Positions 52,943 through 61,792 are shown, counted from the stretch's first letter. The stretch is 64,000 nucleotides of DNA from Rhodococcus jostii NBRC 16295 (GCF_001894825.1 NZ_BCWY01000010.1:62001-126000); one strand, 5' to 3'. Notes: generated from the sequence alone by a model not told the origin. Translations and numbers: made by a program.

Positions 52943-53545
52943 ATGAAGAGGGTGGAGATGACGGAGGCCCCGGGCAATGGCTCCACATCAGGTGACAAAG
53001 CGGTGACTATTCGTGCCGAAGCGATTCGGGCCGCGGCTATCAGCGAAGCACCGGTGCACAGACGGCTGCTGCAATCGGCCAGGGGCGGTCGCATCCTCAG
53101 CGCGATCATGCTCCGGGTCTTCACCATCTCCACACCCCATGGTCACGGGGTGCTCACGACGACCGGACGCAAGAGCGGCAGGCAGCGCCGAAACTACGTT
53201 CGAGCGATCCGTCGCCACGACAAGGTGTACGTCGTGATGCTCCGCCCTCCCGCATTGGCAATCGAGAGGCCCCTGGCCGTCTCATCCTGGGTGTGGAACA
53301 TTCGGGGAAACCCGAACATTCACCTTCGACTGCGGCGCCGAACCTTTGCCGGCGTCGCGCGGGAGATCAGCGACCCGACCGAGCTGCGCCAGGCGCGAGA
53401 GGCAATCTGCGAGACGGTTCATCTCGTGGACTATGGCGAGTGCCGTCTTCATCTGCGCGGGCGCCCCTCCCGGGCCAAGATCAAGGATCTGCACGGCTAC
53501 TGGTTCGACACCGGCATCCCACTCGTCATCGAACTCGCCGAGTAG
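52943..53545 (+). CDS. Nitroreductase-family F420-type oxidoreductase (Ddn-like)
   Basis: A 200-residue member of the deazaflavin (F420)-dependent nitroreductase family. The signature is GVLTTTGRKSGRQRRNYVRAIRRHDKVYVV, followed by SSWVWNIRGNPNIHLRLRRRTFAGVAREI, as in Ddn-like proteins of mycobacteria and rhodococci. Such enzymes use reduced F420 to reduce quinones or related substrates. ATG at 52943 follows GGAGGAC; a second ATG 15 bases later also has a good site. Substrate not known. Confidence 0.88.
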   Translation: MKRVEMTEAPGNGSTSGDKAVTIRAEAIRAAAISEAPVHRRLLQSARGGRILSAIMLRVFTISTPHGHGVLTTTGRKSGRQRRNYVRAIRRHDKVYVVMLRPPALAIERPLAVSSWVWNIRGNPNIHLRLRRRTFAGVAREISDPTELRQAREAICETVHLVDYGECRLHLRGRPSRAKIKDLHGYWFDTGIPLVIELAE

Positions 53546-53794
53546 GTAAGGGTGGCAGGTGCGCCGCACGCTGTCGGCGATACCTCGTGAAGTTCGTGGG
53601 ACGAACCAGGACCCGGGACGAGTCGTTCGGACGTCGAGGCTCGAGGGGCGTTCTCGCATGGTGATCGCAATCCGGCGCTCCCGTTGGCGTTCGGCTGGCC
53701 AGGAACGTGAACGCGCAGCGCCGACCGTGCCATGACCGACGATTCGCGTCCGCCCGGACAGGAGGTTGTCAGTCCGGTCTGGCATTCTTTGCTG

Positions 53795-54202
53795 ATGGCT
53801 GACAACACAACGCAACGGACCGTCGAAGCCGAGTTCGACATCGACAGCTGGGAGGAAGTTCCCTATGACGAGCCGGACGAAGGCCCGAAATTGGCCAGGG
53901 TCGTGATCCGCAAGACCTACCGAGGCGCACTGGAGGGAAGCGGGATCGCGGACGTTCTCACCACGCAGGGTCCCCAAGGCGCCGGATACGTTGCCTCGGA
54001 ACGCATCCACGCGGCTCTGGACGGTCGGCGTGGAACATTCGTGATTCAACATGGCGGCCTGGCCGACGGCGCCGACCAGACAACGTTCGGAACAGTGATC
54101 CCGCATTCTGGTACCGCGGAGCTGACGGGACTGTCCGGTCACGCCACCGAGGCCCGCCAAGGCGTGCTGACTCTCGTCTACAGCTTCGAGAACCCGTCCT
54201 GA
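53795..54202 (+). CDS. DUF3224 family protein
   Basis: A 135-residue protein matching DUF3224: TVEAEFDIDSWEEVPYDEPDEGPKLARVVIRKTYRGALEGSG, then GYVASERIHAALDGRRGTFVIQHGG and GTVIPHSGTAELTGLSG. The fold is a small beta barrel related to allene-oxide-cyclase-like proteins; function unknown. The family core begins at the ATG 53795; 21 upstream in-frame residues are probably not translated. Confidence 0.88.
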   Translation: MADNTTQRTVEAEFDIDSWEEVPYDEPDEGPKLARVVIRKTYRGALEGSGIADVLTTQGPQGAGYVASERIHAALDGRRGTFVIQHGGLADGADQTTFGTVIPHSGTAELTGLSGHATEARQGVLTLVYSFENPS

Positions 54203-54344
54203 ACGCTGGTGGTTCCGCCTCCGGGATCTCGGTGTGGCGTCGGCAATAGCCGTACGATCGCTTCGACCGCCCACGACGATGAGTTCTCGTTTCGCGATCG
54301 GTCACCAGCTGTGGCAGATCAGCATTCAGAAGGAGGAGAGCACG

Positions 54345-54419
54345 ATGTCACGCTCAATGGCGAACTTCATCGCGATCATCGTCCGTCGCTCCGGTGCGTT
54401 GAGCTCGAAGCCATGCTGA
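54345..54419 (+). CDS. Possible 24-residue leader peptide
   Basis: ATG at 54345 follows AAGGAGGAGAGCACG, the strongest ribosome site nearby. The frame MSRSMANFIAIIVRRSGA ends after 24 codons at TGA 54417, overlapping the ATG at 54413 of the frameshifted reductase. It may be a leader that passes ribosomes to the next start, or the stump of a lost gene. Confidence 0.35.
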   Translation: MSRSMANFIAIIVRRSGALSSKPC

Positions 54420-54978
54420 TCTACTCGATGAGTGTCTCGGCGGACGGCTTCATCGCCGACCGAGAGGGCGCGTTCGAGTGGACGGTCTTTGGCGAGGAGC
54501 AGTTTCGTATCCACGTCGCGCAGACACGCGAGCTCGGCGGCTGTGTGTGCGGCCGCAGGCTTACGAGACCATGCTGCCGCGGGAGACGGATCCGTCGATG
54601 CGCGACAACGAGCTCGGGGCCGCGTTCGCCGATGTCTGGTGCGCTATGCCGAAGGTCGTCTTCAGCCCGCACGCTCGACAGCGTCCAGGGCAACGCCCGG
54701 CTCGCCGAGGCGTCGGTGGCCGAGGAGGCCGCTGCGGCGCTCGACGCGACCGACAAGGACGTCTCGATCGGCGGCGCCGGCCTGGCCGCGGCGGCGATCG
54801 AACTCGGCCTCGTCGACAAGTTGCGTATGTTCCGCAATCCGGTCGTCATCGGTGGCGGCACGCCCTTCCTGCCGCCGGTCACCGAAGACGTTCGGCTAGA
54901 CCTGGATCGAGACCAGGACGTTGGGCTCGCGCTTGATCTACGAGCGCTACCGGCGCACCCGGGAAAAGTCGGACTGAC
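54413..54978 (+). pseudogene. RibD_C/DHFR-fold protein with three frameshifts
   Basis: Joined across frames, the protein reads MLIYSMSVSADGFIADREGAFEWTVFGEEQFRIHVAQTRELGGCVCGRRL / YETMLPRETDPSMRDNELGAAFADVWCAMPKVVFS / RTLDSVQGNARLAEASVAEEAAAALDATDKDVSIGGAGLAAAAIELGLVDKLRMFRNPVVIGGGTPFLPP / IETRTLGSRLIYERYRRTREKSD. Frame changes lie near 54559, 54667 and 54906. All family segments survive, so decay is recent. It belongs to the same family as the genes at 37351, 46510, 51776 and 55140. Confidence 0.85.
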
Positions 54979-55139
54979 ACCACCGTCCGAGACATCAGCG
55001 CCTCGCCGGACCTTCGATGCGCCGACAACCTGCGCACCGTCGAAGTCGCCAGGGAAAGCGGTCGTGCTTCGTTCACGTCCGCCCGGCGTGGTGAATGAAT
55101 GGATGCAGGCATGACGGATCCTCTTCGAATTCGTACAGG

Positions 55140-55715
55140 TCAATGGAGCGTAGGCCGGTAGATTAGCTCTTGGATGTGACTGTCGAGCGTCCGGCTCTCG
55201 ACCAGCTCGAGGTCGAAGTCGGCCGCACCCTGGAAAATCGGGTCATCACCGGTCTGCCCGGTGATGACCGGGAAGAGCGTCACCTGGAGGCGGTCGACCA
55301 GGCCGGCGGCCATCAGCGCCCGGTTCATCGACAGGCTGCCGTGCGAGCGCAACGGCACCTCGGACTCCTCCTTGAGCCGGGCGACGACGTCGACGGCGTC
55401 ACCGCTCACGACGCTCGCGTTCGGCCAGTCGAGCGGTCCTTCCAGCGTCGTCGACACCACCGTGGCCGGCAGGTTCCTCATCCGGGTGACCCATGGGTCA
55501 CGCACTTCGGACTCCTCGGTGCTCTCGGCCAGCATCTGCGCGAACAAACGATATGTATTGGCCCCGAATACCATCCGCTGCTCCGCGCCGTACAACGCAA
55601 GGCGGCGGTCGAGCAACTCGGGGCCTTGCTTACCCCAGTAGCCGGTCCAGTTTCCGCTGGCGGCGCCGTAGCCGTCGAGACTGGAAAAGACGTCGAAGGT
55701 GTAGGTCGCGGTCAT
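55140..55715 (-). CDS. RibD_C/DHFR-fold family protein, copy 2 of an inverted pair
   Basis: A 191-residue protein nearly the same as that at 46510-47088: MTATYTFDVFSSLDGYGAASGNWTGYWGKQGPELLDRRLALY, MVFGANTYRLFAQML, VVSTTLEGPLDWPNASVVSGD and the same cofactor-side stretch to RPTLH. Differences cluster in the first third. Long DNA stretches are the same or nearly so, for example around ATGAGGAACCTGCCGGCCAC. The ATG at 55715 follows CGAGGAGAACGAC. Probable NAD(P)H-dependent reductase. Confidence 0.9.
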   Translation of the reverse strand: MTATYTFDVFSSLDGYGAASGNWTGYWGKQGPELLDRRLALYGAEQRMVFGANTYRLFAQMLAESTEESEVRDPWVTRMRNLPATVVSTTLEGPLDWPNASVVSGDAVDVVARLKEESEVPLRSHGSLSMNRALMAAGLVDRLQVTLFPVITGQTGDDPIFQGAADFDLELVESRTLDSHIQELIYRPTLH

Positions 55716-55847
55716 GTCGTTCTCCTCGAGTGTGGGTTTTTCCGGTACACGGGTACAGACTGGAAACCACGCGTCCTTCGTGCCGCCTCGCCGCCTCGCA
55801 CCTGGAGGGCGAGGCGACGAGATCGGCCTGTGCTCTGAACCGGCAGC

Positions 55848-56333
55848 TCAACCCTTGATGATGTCGTCAATCTGGCCGATCGCCTGCGACGCGCCCTCGA
55901 CCACGCCCATGTCGAGCACCTGCTGGAGACCTTCGGCGGTCGTATAGGTGCTGACATAGGTGGCAATGGTGCTGCCATCCTTGTCCTGGAAGGAGTACTC
56001 GTTGGTGGACACTGGCATCGATTCGATCGGGGTGAAATCCGCGTCGGCGAAGCCGTCGGTGAAGCTGAAGCCGGTCGGCTCATCGACGGAGGTGATGTTC
56101 CAGTATCCCGCATGCTTGTCGCCCTCGGGGCCGGTCATGTAGTAGGTGACCCGACCGCCGGGGGTGAACTCATGGTCGACCACTGTCGCCGGGTACGTCG
56201 GTGGACCCCAGACCTTTTCGAGCTGGCGAGGATCGGCGTAAATCTGCCAGACCCGCACTAGGGGCGCGGCGAACTCGGCGGTGATGGTCAGGGTCAATGC
56301 ATCTGCGTCGTGGCTGACGTTGGTGACAGGCAT
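55848..56333 (-). CDS. SRPBCC/AHSA1-domain protein
   Basis: A 161-residue START-like (SRPBCC, AHSA1 type) protein: LTLTITAEFAAPLVRVWQIYADPRQLEKVWGPPTYPATVVDHEFTPGGRVTYYMTGPEGDKHAGYWNI and a C-terminal helix LDMGVVEGASQAIGQIDDI. It probably binds a hydrophobic small molecule. It begins three bases after the stop of the ArsR gene, and this ArsR-SRPBCC order is a common bacterial pair in which the repressor controls both. No signal peptide. Confidence 0.92.
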   Translation of the reverse strand: MPVTNVSHDADALTLTITAEFAAPLVRVWQIYADPRQLEKVWGPPTYPATVVDHEFTPGGRVTYYMTGPEGDKHAGYWNITSVDEPTGFSFTDGFADADFTPIESMPVSTNEYSFQDKDGSTIATYVSTYTTAEGLQQVLDMGVVEGASQAIGQIDDIIKG

Positions 56334-56336
56334 CGT

Positions 56337-56678
56337 TCATTCCTTCCGTTGGGGTTGCGTTGCGATCAGTTCGTCGATGCGTGCGATCCGCCCACGCCAG
56401 ACCTGTTCCAGCTCGGCGAGCATGGACGACACCGCGCGAACCGCTTCCACATCGCCCGTGGCGAGTTGTTCACGGCCGCTGCGCCGTTTGACGAGTAGTC
56501 CGGACTTCTGGAGGACGGCGACGTGCTTCTGTACCGCAGCGAAACTCATGTCGTACTTCGCCGCGAGTGCCGAGACGGAATGCTCGCCGGCCAGCACGCG
56601 ACGCATGATGTCGCGCCTCGTTCGGTCGGAAAGCGCGTGGAACAGGGCATCTGCCTGGTCCTCGTCCGTTTCTGACAC
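56337..56678 (-). CDS. ArsR-family repressor of the SRPBCC pair
   Basis: A 113-residue winged-helix regulator starting at GTG 56678: VSETDEDQADALFHALSDRTRRDIMRRVLAGEHSVSALAAKYDMSFAAVQKHVAVLQKSGLLVKRRSGREQL. Recognition helix: SFAAVQKHVAVLQKSGL. No cysteine metal site is present, as in the SdpR-like group. The frame is open 50 codons further, but that part crosses the palindrome at 56686-56709, which is the likely autoregulatory operator. First gene of the two-gene unit. Confidence 0.92.
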   Translation of the reverse strand: MSETDEDQADALFHALSDRTRRDIMRRVLAGEHSVSALAAKYDMSFAAVQKHVAVLQKSGLLVKRRSGREQLATGDVEAVRAVSSMLAELEQVWRGRIARIDELIATQPQRKE

Positions 56679-56685
56679 AAACAGA

Positions 56686-56709
56686 ACATACAACCGATTG
56701 GTTGTATGT
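56686..56709. promoter_or_regulatory. ArsR operator palindrome
   Basis: ACATACAACC and GGTTGTATGT, perfect ten-base arms separated by GATT. It lies eight bases upstream of the ArsR start codon, so bound repressor would block transcription of the ArsR-SRPBCC unit. Confidence 0.82.
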
Positions 56710-57053
56710 GCAAGACCGCTGAGGCTTCGACTCTCAGGATGCGCGTGGGCGGCGGAGGGCACCTTCGACGATGCCCGCCGACCACCAAGACAAGACCTGA
56801 CCGCCCCGGCCGTCGATCCCGACGACACGGTCCAAGCGACGTCCCTCGCTCGGCGCCTCGCCGCGCCTTACCAAGATTCGCACGCCCTCGGTTTCAGCAT
56901 CCGCAGCTGTCAGATTCAACCGATCGTCGACCGGTCAGCTGCGACGTCGACGTTTCTGGTTTTACTCACGGTGTGGCCACTGCATTCTGTCTCGAGTTTC
57001 CGACATTCCTTCGGTCGTCACCGGCGTGACAGCGGGCGGAGAGGTGGAGGAAC
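56710..57053. other. Intergenic stretch between divergent genes
   Basis: About 340 bases upstream of both the ArsR and the quinone oxidoreductase genes. No gene seen. The oxidoreductase ribosome site GGAGGAAC is at its right end. Confidence 0.5.
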
Positions 57054-58016
57054 ATGGAACAAATGAAAGCGGTTCGGCTCCACGCCTACGGCGGACCGGA
57101 AAAGCTGGTCTACGAGGATGCTCCCCTTCCGGAGTCTGCCGGGGACGAGCTCCTGGTGCGGGTACACGCTGCGGGGGTCAACGTGTTGGACTGGTTGCTC
57201 GGCGAAGGCGGGTTCGAACACTTCCCCGATGTTCCGCTGCCGTGGATTCCGGGGTGGGACATCTCGGGAGTAGTGGAAGTGGTCGGAAGCGGCGTCAGCG
57301 GGTTCCGGCAGGGCGACAGCGTCTATGGAATGGTTCGGCTGCCCGAACCCGGCAACGCCTACGCCGAATACGCGGCAGTCCCCGCCGGTCAGGTCGTCCC
57401 CAAGCCGCCCAGCCTGTCCCACATACAAGCAGCGGCGATGCCGATGACCGGATTGACGGCGTGGCGGGCCCTCTTCGACGAGGCCGGCCTACAACGAGGG
57501 CAACGCGTGTTGATCCATGCCGCCACGGGCGGTGTCGGCCATCTGGCCGTGCAATTCGCGAAGGCGCGGGGAGCGCACGTGGTCGCAACCGCGTCCGGCT
57601 CCAACCGGGAGTACGTGTATTCGCTCGGCGCTGACGAATTCGTCGACTACCGCCAGCAGCGGTTCGAGACGTCGGTGGCGCCGGTGCATGCCGTGATCGA
57701 CACGGTCGGCGGCGAAGTCCAACAGCGGTCCCTCGACGTGCTGGAGCGAGACGGGGTTCTCGTCGCCCTGCCAGGAGAGGTCCCGGACGAGGTCCAGGCC
57801 GAAGCCGAGCGACGCGGTATACGGACGCGTTACTTCAGCGTCGAACCGAACGCTGACACGCTGGCCAAGATCTCCCGGCTCGTCGATGACGGCACAGTGC
57901 GGCCCACGATCAGCTCGGTGTATCCCCTCGCCGGAGCGCAAGCCGCCCACAAAGAGGGCCGGGCAGGACACGTCCGAGGGAAGCTCGTTCTCGACGCGAC
58001 CACGGTTGCCACCTGA
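57054..58016 (+). CDS. Zinc-free MDR oxidoreductase (quinone oxidoreductase-like)
   Basis: A 320-residue medium-chain dehydrogenase/reductase. The GroES-like half has AVRLHAYGGPEKLVYEDAPLP, VHAAGVNVLDWLL and PGWDISGVVEVVGSGVSGFRQGDSVYGM; the Rossmann half has VLIHAATGGVGHLAVQFAKARGAHVVATAS, the NADPH-binding AATGGVG motif. Structural-zinc cysteines are absent, as in quinone oxidoreductases. It probably reduces quinones or enones with NADPH. ATG at 57054 has GGAGG very near; a second ATG nine bases on is also possible. Divergent from the ArsR unit. Confidence 0.92.
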   Translation: MEQMKAVRLHAYGGPEKLVYEDAPLPESAGDELLVRVHAAGVNVLDWLLGEGGFEHFPDVPLPWIPGWDISGVVEVVGSGVSGFRQGDSVYGMVRLPEPGNAYAEYAAVPAGQVVPKPPSLSHIQAAAMPMTGLTAWRALFDEAGLQRGQRVLIHAATGGVGHLAVQFAKARGAHVVATASGSNREYVYSLGADEFVDYRQQRFETSVAPVHAVIDTVGGEVQQRSLDVLERDGVLVALPGEVPDEVQAEAERRGIRTRYFSVEPNADTLAKISRLVDDGTVRPTISSVYPLAGAQAAHKEGRAGHVRGKLVLDATTVAT

Positions 58017-58200
58017 CCCGCGTTCATCAAGACAACGAATCAACGGACGACGATATCGCCGGCAGGGGCGTGATGTTCCTTGTCGTAGACGACGTCGCGG
58101 CCCTATCCGCCGGTATGACCGCGCCGGAAGTGCGAAATCCGCTTCAAGCAAGTAACGCGCTGGCCGACGGAGGCCGGCTCCCCGAGTTAGACCTAACGGC

Positions 58201-58244
58201 CGCTCGACAGACAGTCCAGAGCTCTACCGCTGAGCTATCGGCGA
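58201..58244 (-). pseudogene. tRNA-like 5' fragment (D arm and anticodon arm)
   Basis: On the minus strand, TAGCTCAGCGGTAGAGC gives a perfect tRNA D arm with U8 and A9. It is followed by an anticodon-like arm, CTGGA-CTGTCTG-TCGAG, with one mismatch and GTC at the anticodon position. No T arm and no matching acceptor strand follow, so it is a fragment, not a gene. Such pieces are often left by elements that integrate into tRNA genes. Confidence 0.5.
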
Positions 58245-58313
58245 TCAGTGAACGGGGCGCTATGTCTGCGGGCTGCGGCTGCGGTTCCGCGGCCCGCATG
58301 CCATCCTCGGGAG

Positions 58314-59555
58314 ATGGCACGAACCTGGTTGTCGGTGACGGTGGAGCTGATCGGCGGGCGCGGCGAGGAACTGTGGCCATGGCCCGGCCGCGTCTTCGCG
58401 GTCGGACCATCGCACACCTTCATGGACCTCGCGAATGCCGTCAACGACGCCTTCGCTCGGTGGGACAGGTCTCACCTGTCGATGTACACCCTTGCCGATG
58501 GACGAGTGGTCACCGACGCGGAGACTGGGGCGGAGATGGCTGGGTCGATCGATGGGCCCATCACGGAGCCGGTGGACATCGAGACAGCCAAGATCGCCCG
58601 CCTCCTGGGCCCTGGAGCAGAGTTCCAGTTCACCTTCGATCTGGGCGATAACTGGACCCACCGCTGCGTGGTCGGCCGCGACAAGATCGACCCCATGAAA
58701 GTGCTGGGAACCACGCCAGGCAATCCCCTGCCCTACTGGGGATGGGGCAGCATCCCGGACCAGTACGGACGCCGGTGGGCCGACGACGACGGGGACAGCC
58801 GAGCACCGCGCAGACCGAGCCAGCCGCATCCGATGCTGCTGCACGCGTGGCCCGGACGCGAGCAAGTGCCCCCGCTCGAGGTGTCCGAGCTGCGCGCCGC
58901 TATCGCGACAGGAGATGCGGTCCGCTTCCTCGCCGCGGTGAGGGGACATGACGTCGACGACGCGCTGCAACAGGTGGGGGCCGGCATACCGATGGCACTG
59001 AAACAGCGCCGGGAGCAGGCAGAGCCGGTGACGCTGTCGGTCATCAACCGGCTGACTCTGCGCGCCGGCAGGGGCGACGAAGTGCTGGCCGAGGACCTGC
59101 TCGCGTGCCTGCGCGACGAGCCGCTCGCAGGGCGGGTGGTGCCGGTCGACCTCGAGATGCTCGGCACCGCACTGGAGGGAGATCTGGGCATGTCGACGGG
59201 TGGCTACGTCGACCAGCGCACCGGGGACGTGTACGACGACAGCAGCACTGACCCGGCGATGGTCGGGGAGGACGCCGCCGTCGACGTGGAGGAGGAGCCC
59301 GACCGTTGGCTCCGGTTCGACCGCACAGGTTCGCGCGACGGTTGGCGTGACATGGCGGCCTTCGCCGAGCGCCAGCACGATGCGGCGCTGCGGGAGCGGC
59401 TGAAGCGGGCGATCGAGGGCAAGGGCGCGTTCCACCGGTTCCGCAACCTGGTCCACCAGGAGAACCTCGCCGAACAGTGGTACGCGTTCTCCGCCGACCG
59501 CCAACTGGGTCGTGCCCGCGAGTTCCTCGCCGACGAGGGCATCCGCGTGGGCTGA
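58314..59555 (+). CDS. pRiA4b ORF-3-like / UPF0158 fusion protein
   Basis: A 413-residue protein. The first 180 residues match the plasmid pRiA4b ORF-3-like family: LSVTVELIGGRGEELWPWPGRVFAVGPSHTFMDLANAVNDAFARWDRSHLSMYTL and FQFTFDLGDNWTHRCVV. The last 120 match UPF0158: GGYVDQRTGDVYDDS, RDGWRDMAAFAERQHDAALRERLKRAIEGKGAFHRFRNLV and AREFLADEGIRV. The middle is a helical linker. Both domains are of unknown function; the first is common on plasmids and mobile DNA. The ATG at 58314 fits the domain start and has GGGAG close by. Confidence 0.8.
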   Translation: MARTWLSVTVELIGGRGEELWPWPGRVFAVGPSHTFMDLANAVNDAFARWDRSHLSMYTLADGRVVTDAETGAEMAGSIDGPITEPVDIETAKIARLLGPGAEFQFTFDLGDNWTHRCVVGRDKIDPMKVLGTTPGNPLPYWGWGSIPDQYGRRWADDDGDSRAPRRPSQPHPMLLHAWPGREQVPPLEVSELRAAIATGDAVRFLAAVRGHDVDDALQQVGAGIPMALKQRREQAEPVTLSVINRLTLRAGRGDEVLAEDLLACLRDEPLAGRVVPVDLEMLGTALEGDLGMSTGGYVDQRTGDVYDDSSTDPAMVGEDAAVDVEEEPDRWLRFDRTGSRDGWRDMAAFAERQHDAALRERLKRAIEGKGAFHRFRNLVHQENLAEQWYAFSADRQLGRAREFLADEGIRVG

Positions 59556-59825
59556 CGGTCAGCCCACGCCGTGCCACCTGGCGATCGTTCTTTGTATTCC
59601 GCTGGCCTACAAGACGATAACGACATCACCGGCCTCTCATGATCTGCCGTCTCAGCGGTCCTCTCGCAATGCGGTTCGGCTGGCGATGGGTCCGTTGGGA
59701 CAAAGCCGCTCCCCGCCGGTGGAATGATTGAGTCGGATTCCGAGTCGCAACGTCACCGCTGCAGGCTCGTCACCGTCACTGCCAACCCCTTGTCGGCATT
59801 CCTCACGCAGCGAAGACTCGAATCC

Positions 59826-60191
59826 ATGAGTAATAAAGCAGTGGTCAGTCTCACCACCGGTCTCGAGGACGCCGAGAAGGTGACGGTTGCGTTTCTGGTC
59901 GCGGTCGGCGCGGCAGAACAACAGCGCGAGACGCTGATGTTTCTCACGAAGGAAGCAGTACGACTCGCGCTCGACGGCACGATTCAGGGGGTGGCCTGCG
60001 AAGGCTGTCCGCCGCTTCCCGATCTGGCAGCACGATACAAGACCGCGGGCGGCATCTACATGGTGTGTCCGATCTGCTTCGAGGCCAAGCACCTCGACAA
60101 GGACGCGCTGGTCTCCAACGCCGAACTCGCCGGGACGGTGCCGATGTGGAAGTGGATCGGCGACGACGGGGCGGTCACGTTCAGTTACTGA
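59826..60191 (+). CDS. DsrE-family-like protein
   Basis: A 121-residue DsrE/DsrF-like protein: SNKAVVSLTTGLEDAEKVTVAFLVAVGAAEQQRETLMFLTKEAVRLALDGTIQGVACEGCPPLPDLAARYKTAGGIYMVCPICFEAKHL. Cysteines in ACEGC and VCPICF could carry sulfur or bind metal. These proteins often take part in sulfur-relay or redox processes. ATG at 59826 begins the domain; 34 upstream residues in frame lack family character. Confidence 0.8.
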   Translation: MSNKAVVSLTTGLEDAEKVTVAFLVAVGAAEQQRETLMFLTKEAVRLALDGTIQGVACEGCPPLPDLAARYKTAGGIYMVCPICFEAKHLDKDALVSNAELAGTVPMWKWIGDDGAVTFSY

Positions 60192-60300
60192 ACGGCTGAG
60201 GGTGCGGGGCGAGGGCGCAGGCCCGTCGATAGGCCCCGTCGTCGCCGAGGTCGAAATCCCGGACGCTGATCCCCTGGTGTCGAGACGTGACCGACGAGCA

Positions 60301-60681
60301 TCAGAGTGGGGCGAGGCGTGCCTTGAGCAAGCAGAACTCATTGCCTTCGGGGTCGGCCAGGACATGCCACTGCTCCTCCCCCGTCTGGCCGATGTCCGCC
60401 GGGCGAGCACCGAGCGCGAGAAGGCGTTCGAGCTCGGCGTCCTGATCGCGGTCGGTGGCGTTGACGTCGATGTGCAGCCGGGATTTCCCCTTCTCCGGCT
60501 CATCCCTGCGACTGAGGATGATCGTCGGCTGCGGACCGCCGAACCCTTCGCGCGGCCCGATCTCCACCGAGCCGTCGCTCTCGCGATCGAGCACCACGAA
60601 GTCCAGGACCTCGCACCAGAACCGCGCCAGCACTTCAGGGTCGCTGCAACCGAGTACGAGCTCACTGATACGACATGACAT
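60301..60681 (-). CDS. VOC (glyoxalase-like) family protein
   Basis: A 126-residue VOC protein of the Glyoxalase_6 type: ISELVLGCSDPEVLARFWCEVLDFVVLDRE, then SRLHIDVNATDRDQDAELERLLALGARPADIGQTGEEQWHVLADPEGNEFCLL, where the last stretch is the family signature. The ATG at 60681 has TAGG eight bases upstream; a TTG two codons earlier is possible. Probable small-molecule binding or detoxification; substrate unknown. Confidence 0.88.
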   Translation of the reverse strand: MSCRISELVLGCSDPEVLARFWCEVLDFVVLDRESDGSVEIGPREGFGGPQPTIILSRRDEPEKGKSRLHIDVNATDRDQDAELERLLALGARPADIGQTGEEQWHVLADPEGNEFCLLKARLAPL

Positions 60682-60889
60682 TGACAAAACCTACTCTCAG
60701 CGTCGACGTAGATCTCATACTATCCGCCACTAGTAAGGCGGACGTCTGAGAAGTACGTGTGTCACGGCTACCGGTATCACCTTGCAGTGGTGTGGGTTTG
60801 ACCGTATCCCACACGGAATCGAGTTGCCCATCGAAGTGCGTCATTGCGTCAATCAGCATGCGCGGTAATGCTCCGGCGTCGTCTGCGTA

Positions 60890-61792
60890 TCACCCATTTT
60901 CTCCCTCGGCGACGAAGAACACGGCGAGCCCGACGCCGAGGACCTTGACCCATTCGGTCGGGGTCAGCCGGGAGGAGCCGAAGATCGCCTGCATGAACGG
61001 GGCGTAGGCGAACAGCACCTGCAGCACGATGCACGCGGTGATCGCGCCGAGCACATATCTGTTGCCGAACAGCCCTTCCCGGTTCAGGATGGAGGCTTTG
61101 ATGTGTCGGCTGTTGATCAGATAGAACATCTCGGTGATCACGATCGCGTCGACCGCGATGGTGCGGGCCGCCTCGACGGTGGTGCCGGATTCGAGTTCCC
61201 ACAGGAACAGCCCGAGCGCGCCGGACATCATGAGCACCGACACCAGCGCCACCCGCCAGACAAAGAATCCGGACAGCAGCGACTCCGTCGGCGGGCGGGG
61301 TGGCCGGCGCATCACGGACGTTTCGGTGGGTTCGAACGCCAACGCCAACCCGAGCGTGCTGACCGTGGCCAGGTTGATCCACAGCACCTGCGCAGGGGTG
61401 AGGGGCAGCGTCAGTTGGAACAGGATCGCCGCGATCACCACCAGTGCTTCGCCGCCGTTGGTGGGCAACATGAACAGCACGAACTTCTTCAGGTTGTCGT
61501 AGACGCCGCGCCCTTCGCGCACCGCGGCGGCGATCGTCGCGAAATTGTCGTCGAACAGCACCATGTCCGAGGCCTCCTTGGCGGCCTCGTTCCCGGTGCG
61601 GCCCATCGCGACCCCGACGTCGGCGCGGGTCAGGGCCGGGGAGTCGTTGACCCCGTCCCGGGTCATGGCGGCGACCTGCCCATCTTCCTGGAGGGCTCGC
61701 ACCAGTCGCAGCTTGTGTTCGGGGCAGGCGCGGGCGAAGACTTCGGTCTCGGCGACGACGCGGCGCAGCGCCGGGTGGGAAACCGCCGAGTA
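60890..61792 (-). pseudogene. P-type cation-transporting ATPase, 5'-truncated
   Basis: The frame opens after TGA 61795-61793 with SAVSHPALRRVVAETEVFARACPEHKLRLVRALQEDGQVAAMTRDGVNDSPALTRADVGVAMGRTGNEAAKEASDMVLFDDNF, the end of the phosphorylation domain. It continues with the last membrane helices (FVLFMLPTNGGEALVVIAAILF to WVKVLGVGLAVFFVAEGENG). The first 500 or so residues, including the DKTGT phosphorylation site, are gone. The hinge motif is MTRDGVND where MTGDGVND is expected. It matches calcium-type P2 ATPases. A gene breakpoint near 61793. Confidence 0.9.

Noticed and set aside
58260-59504. Minus-strand frame of 414 codons
   Set aside because: Antisense to the pRiA4b/UPF0158 fusion gene; no family character.
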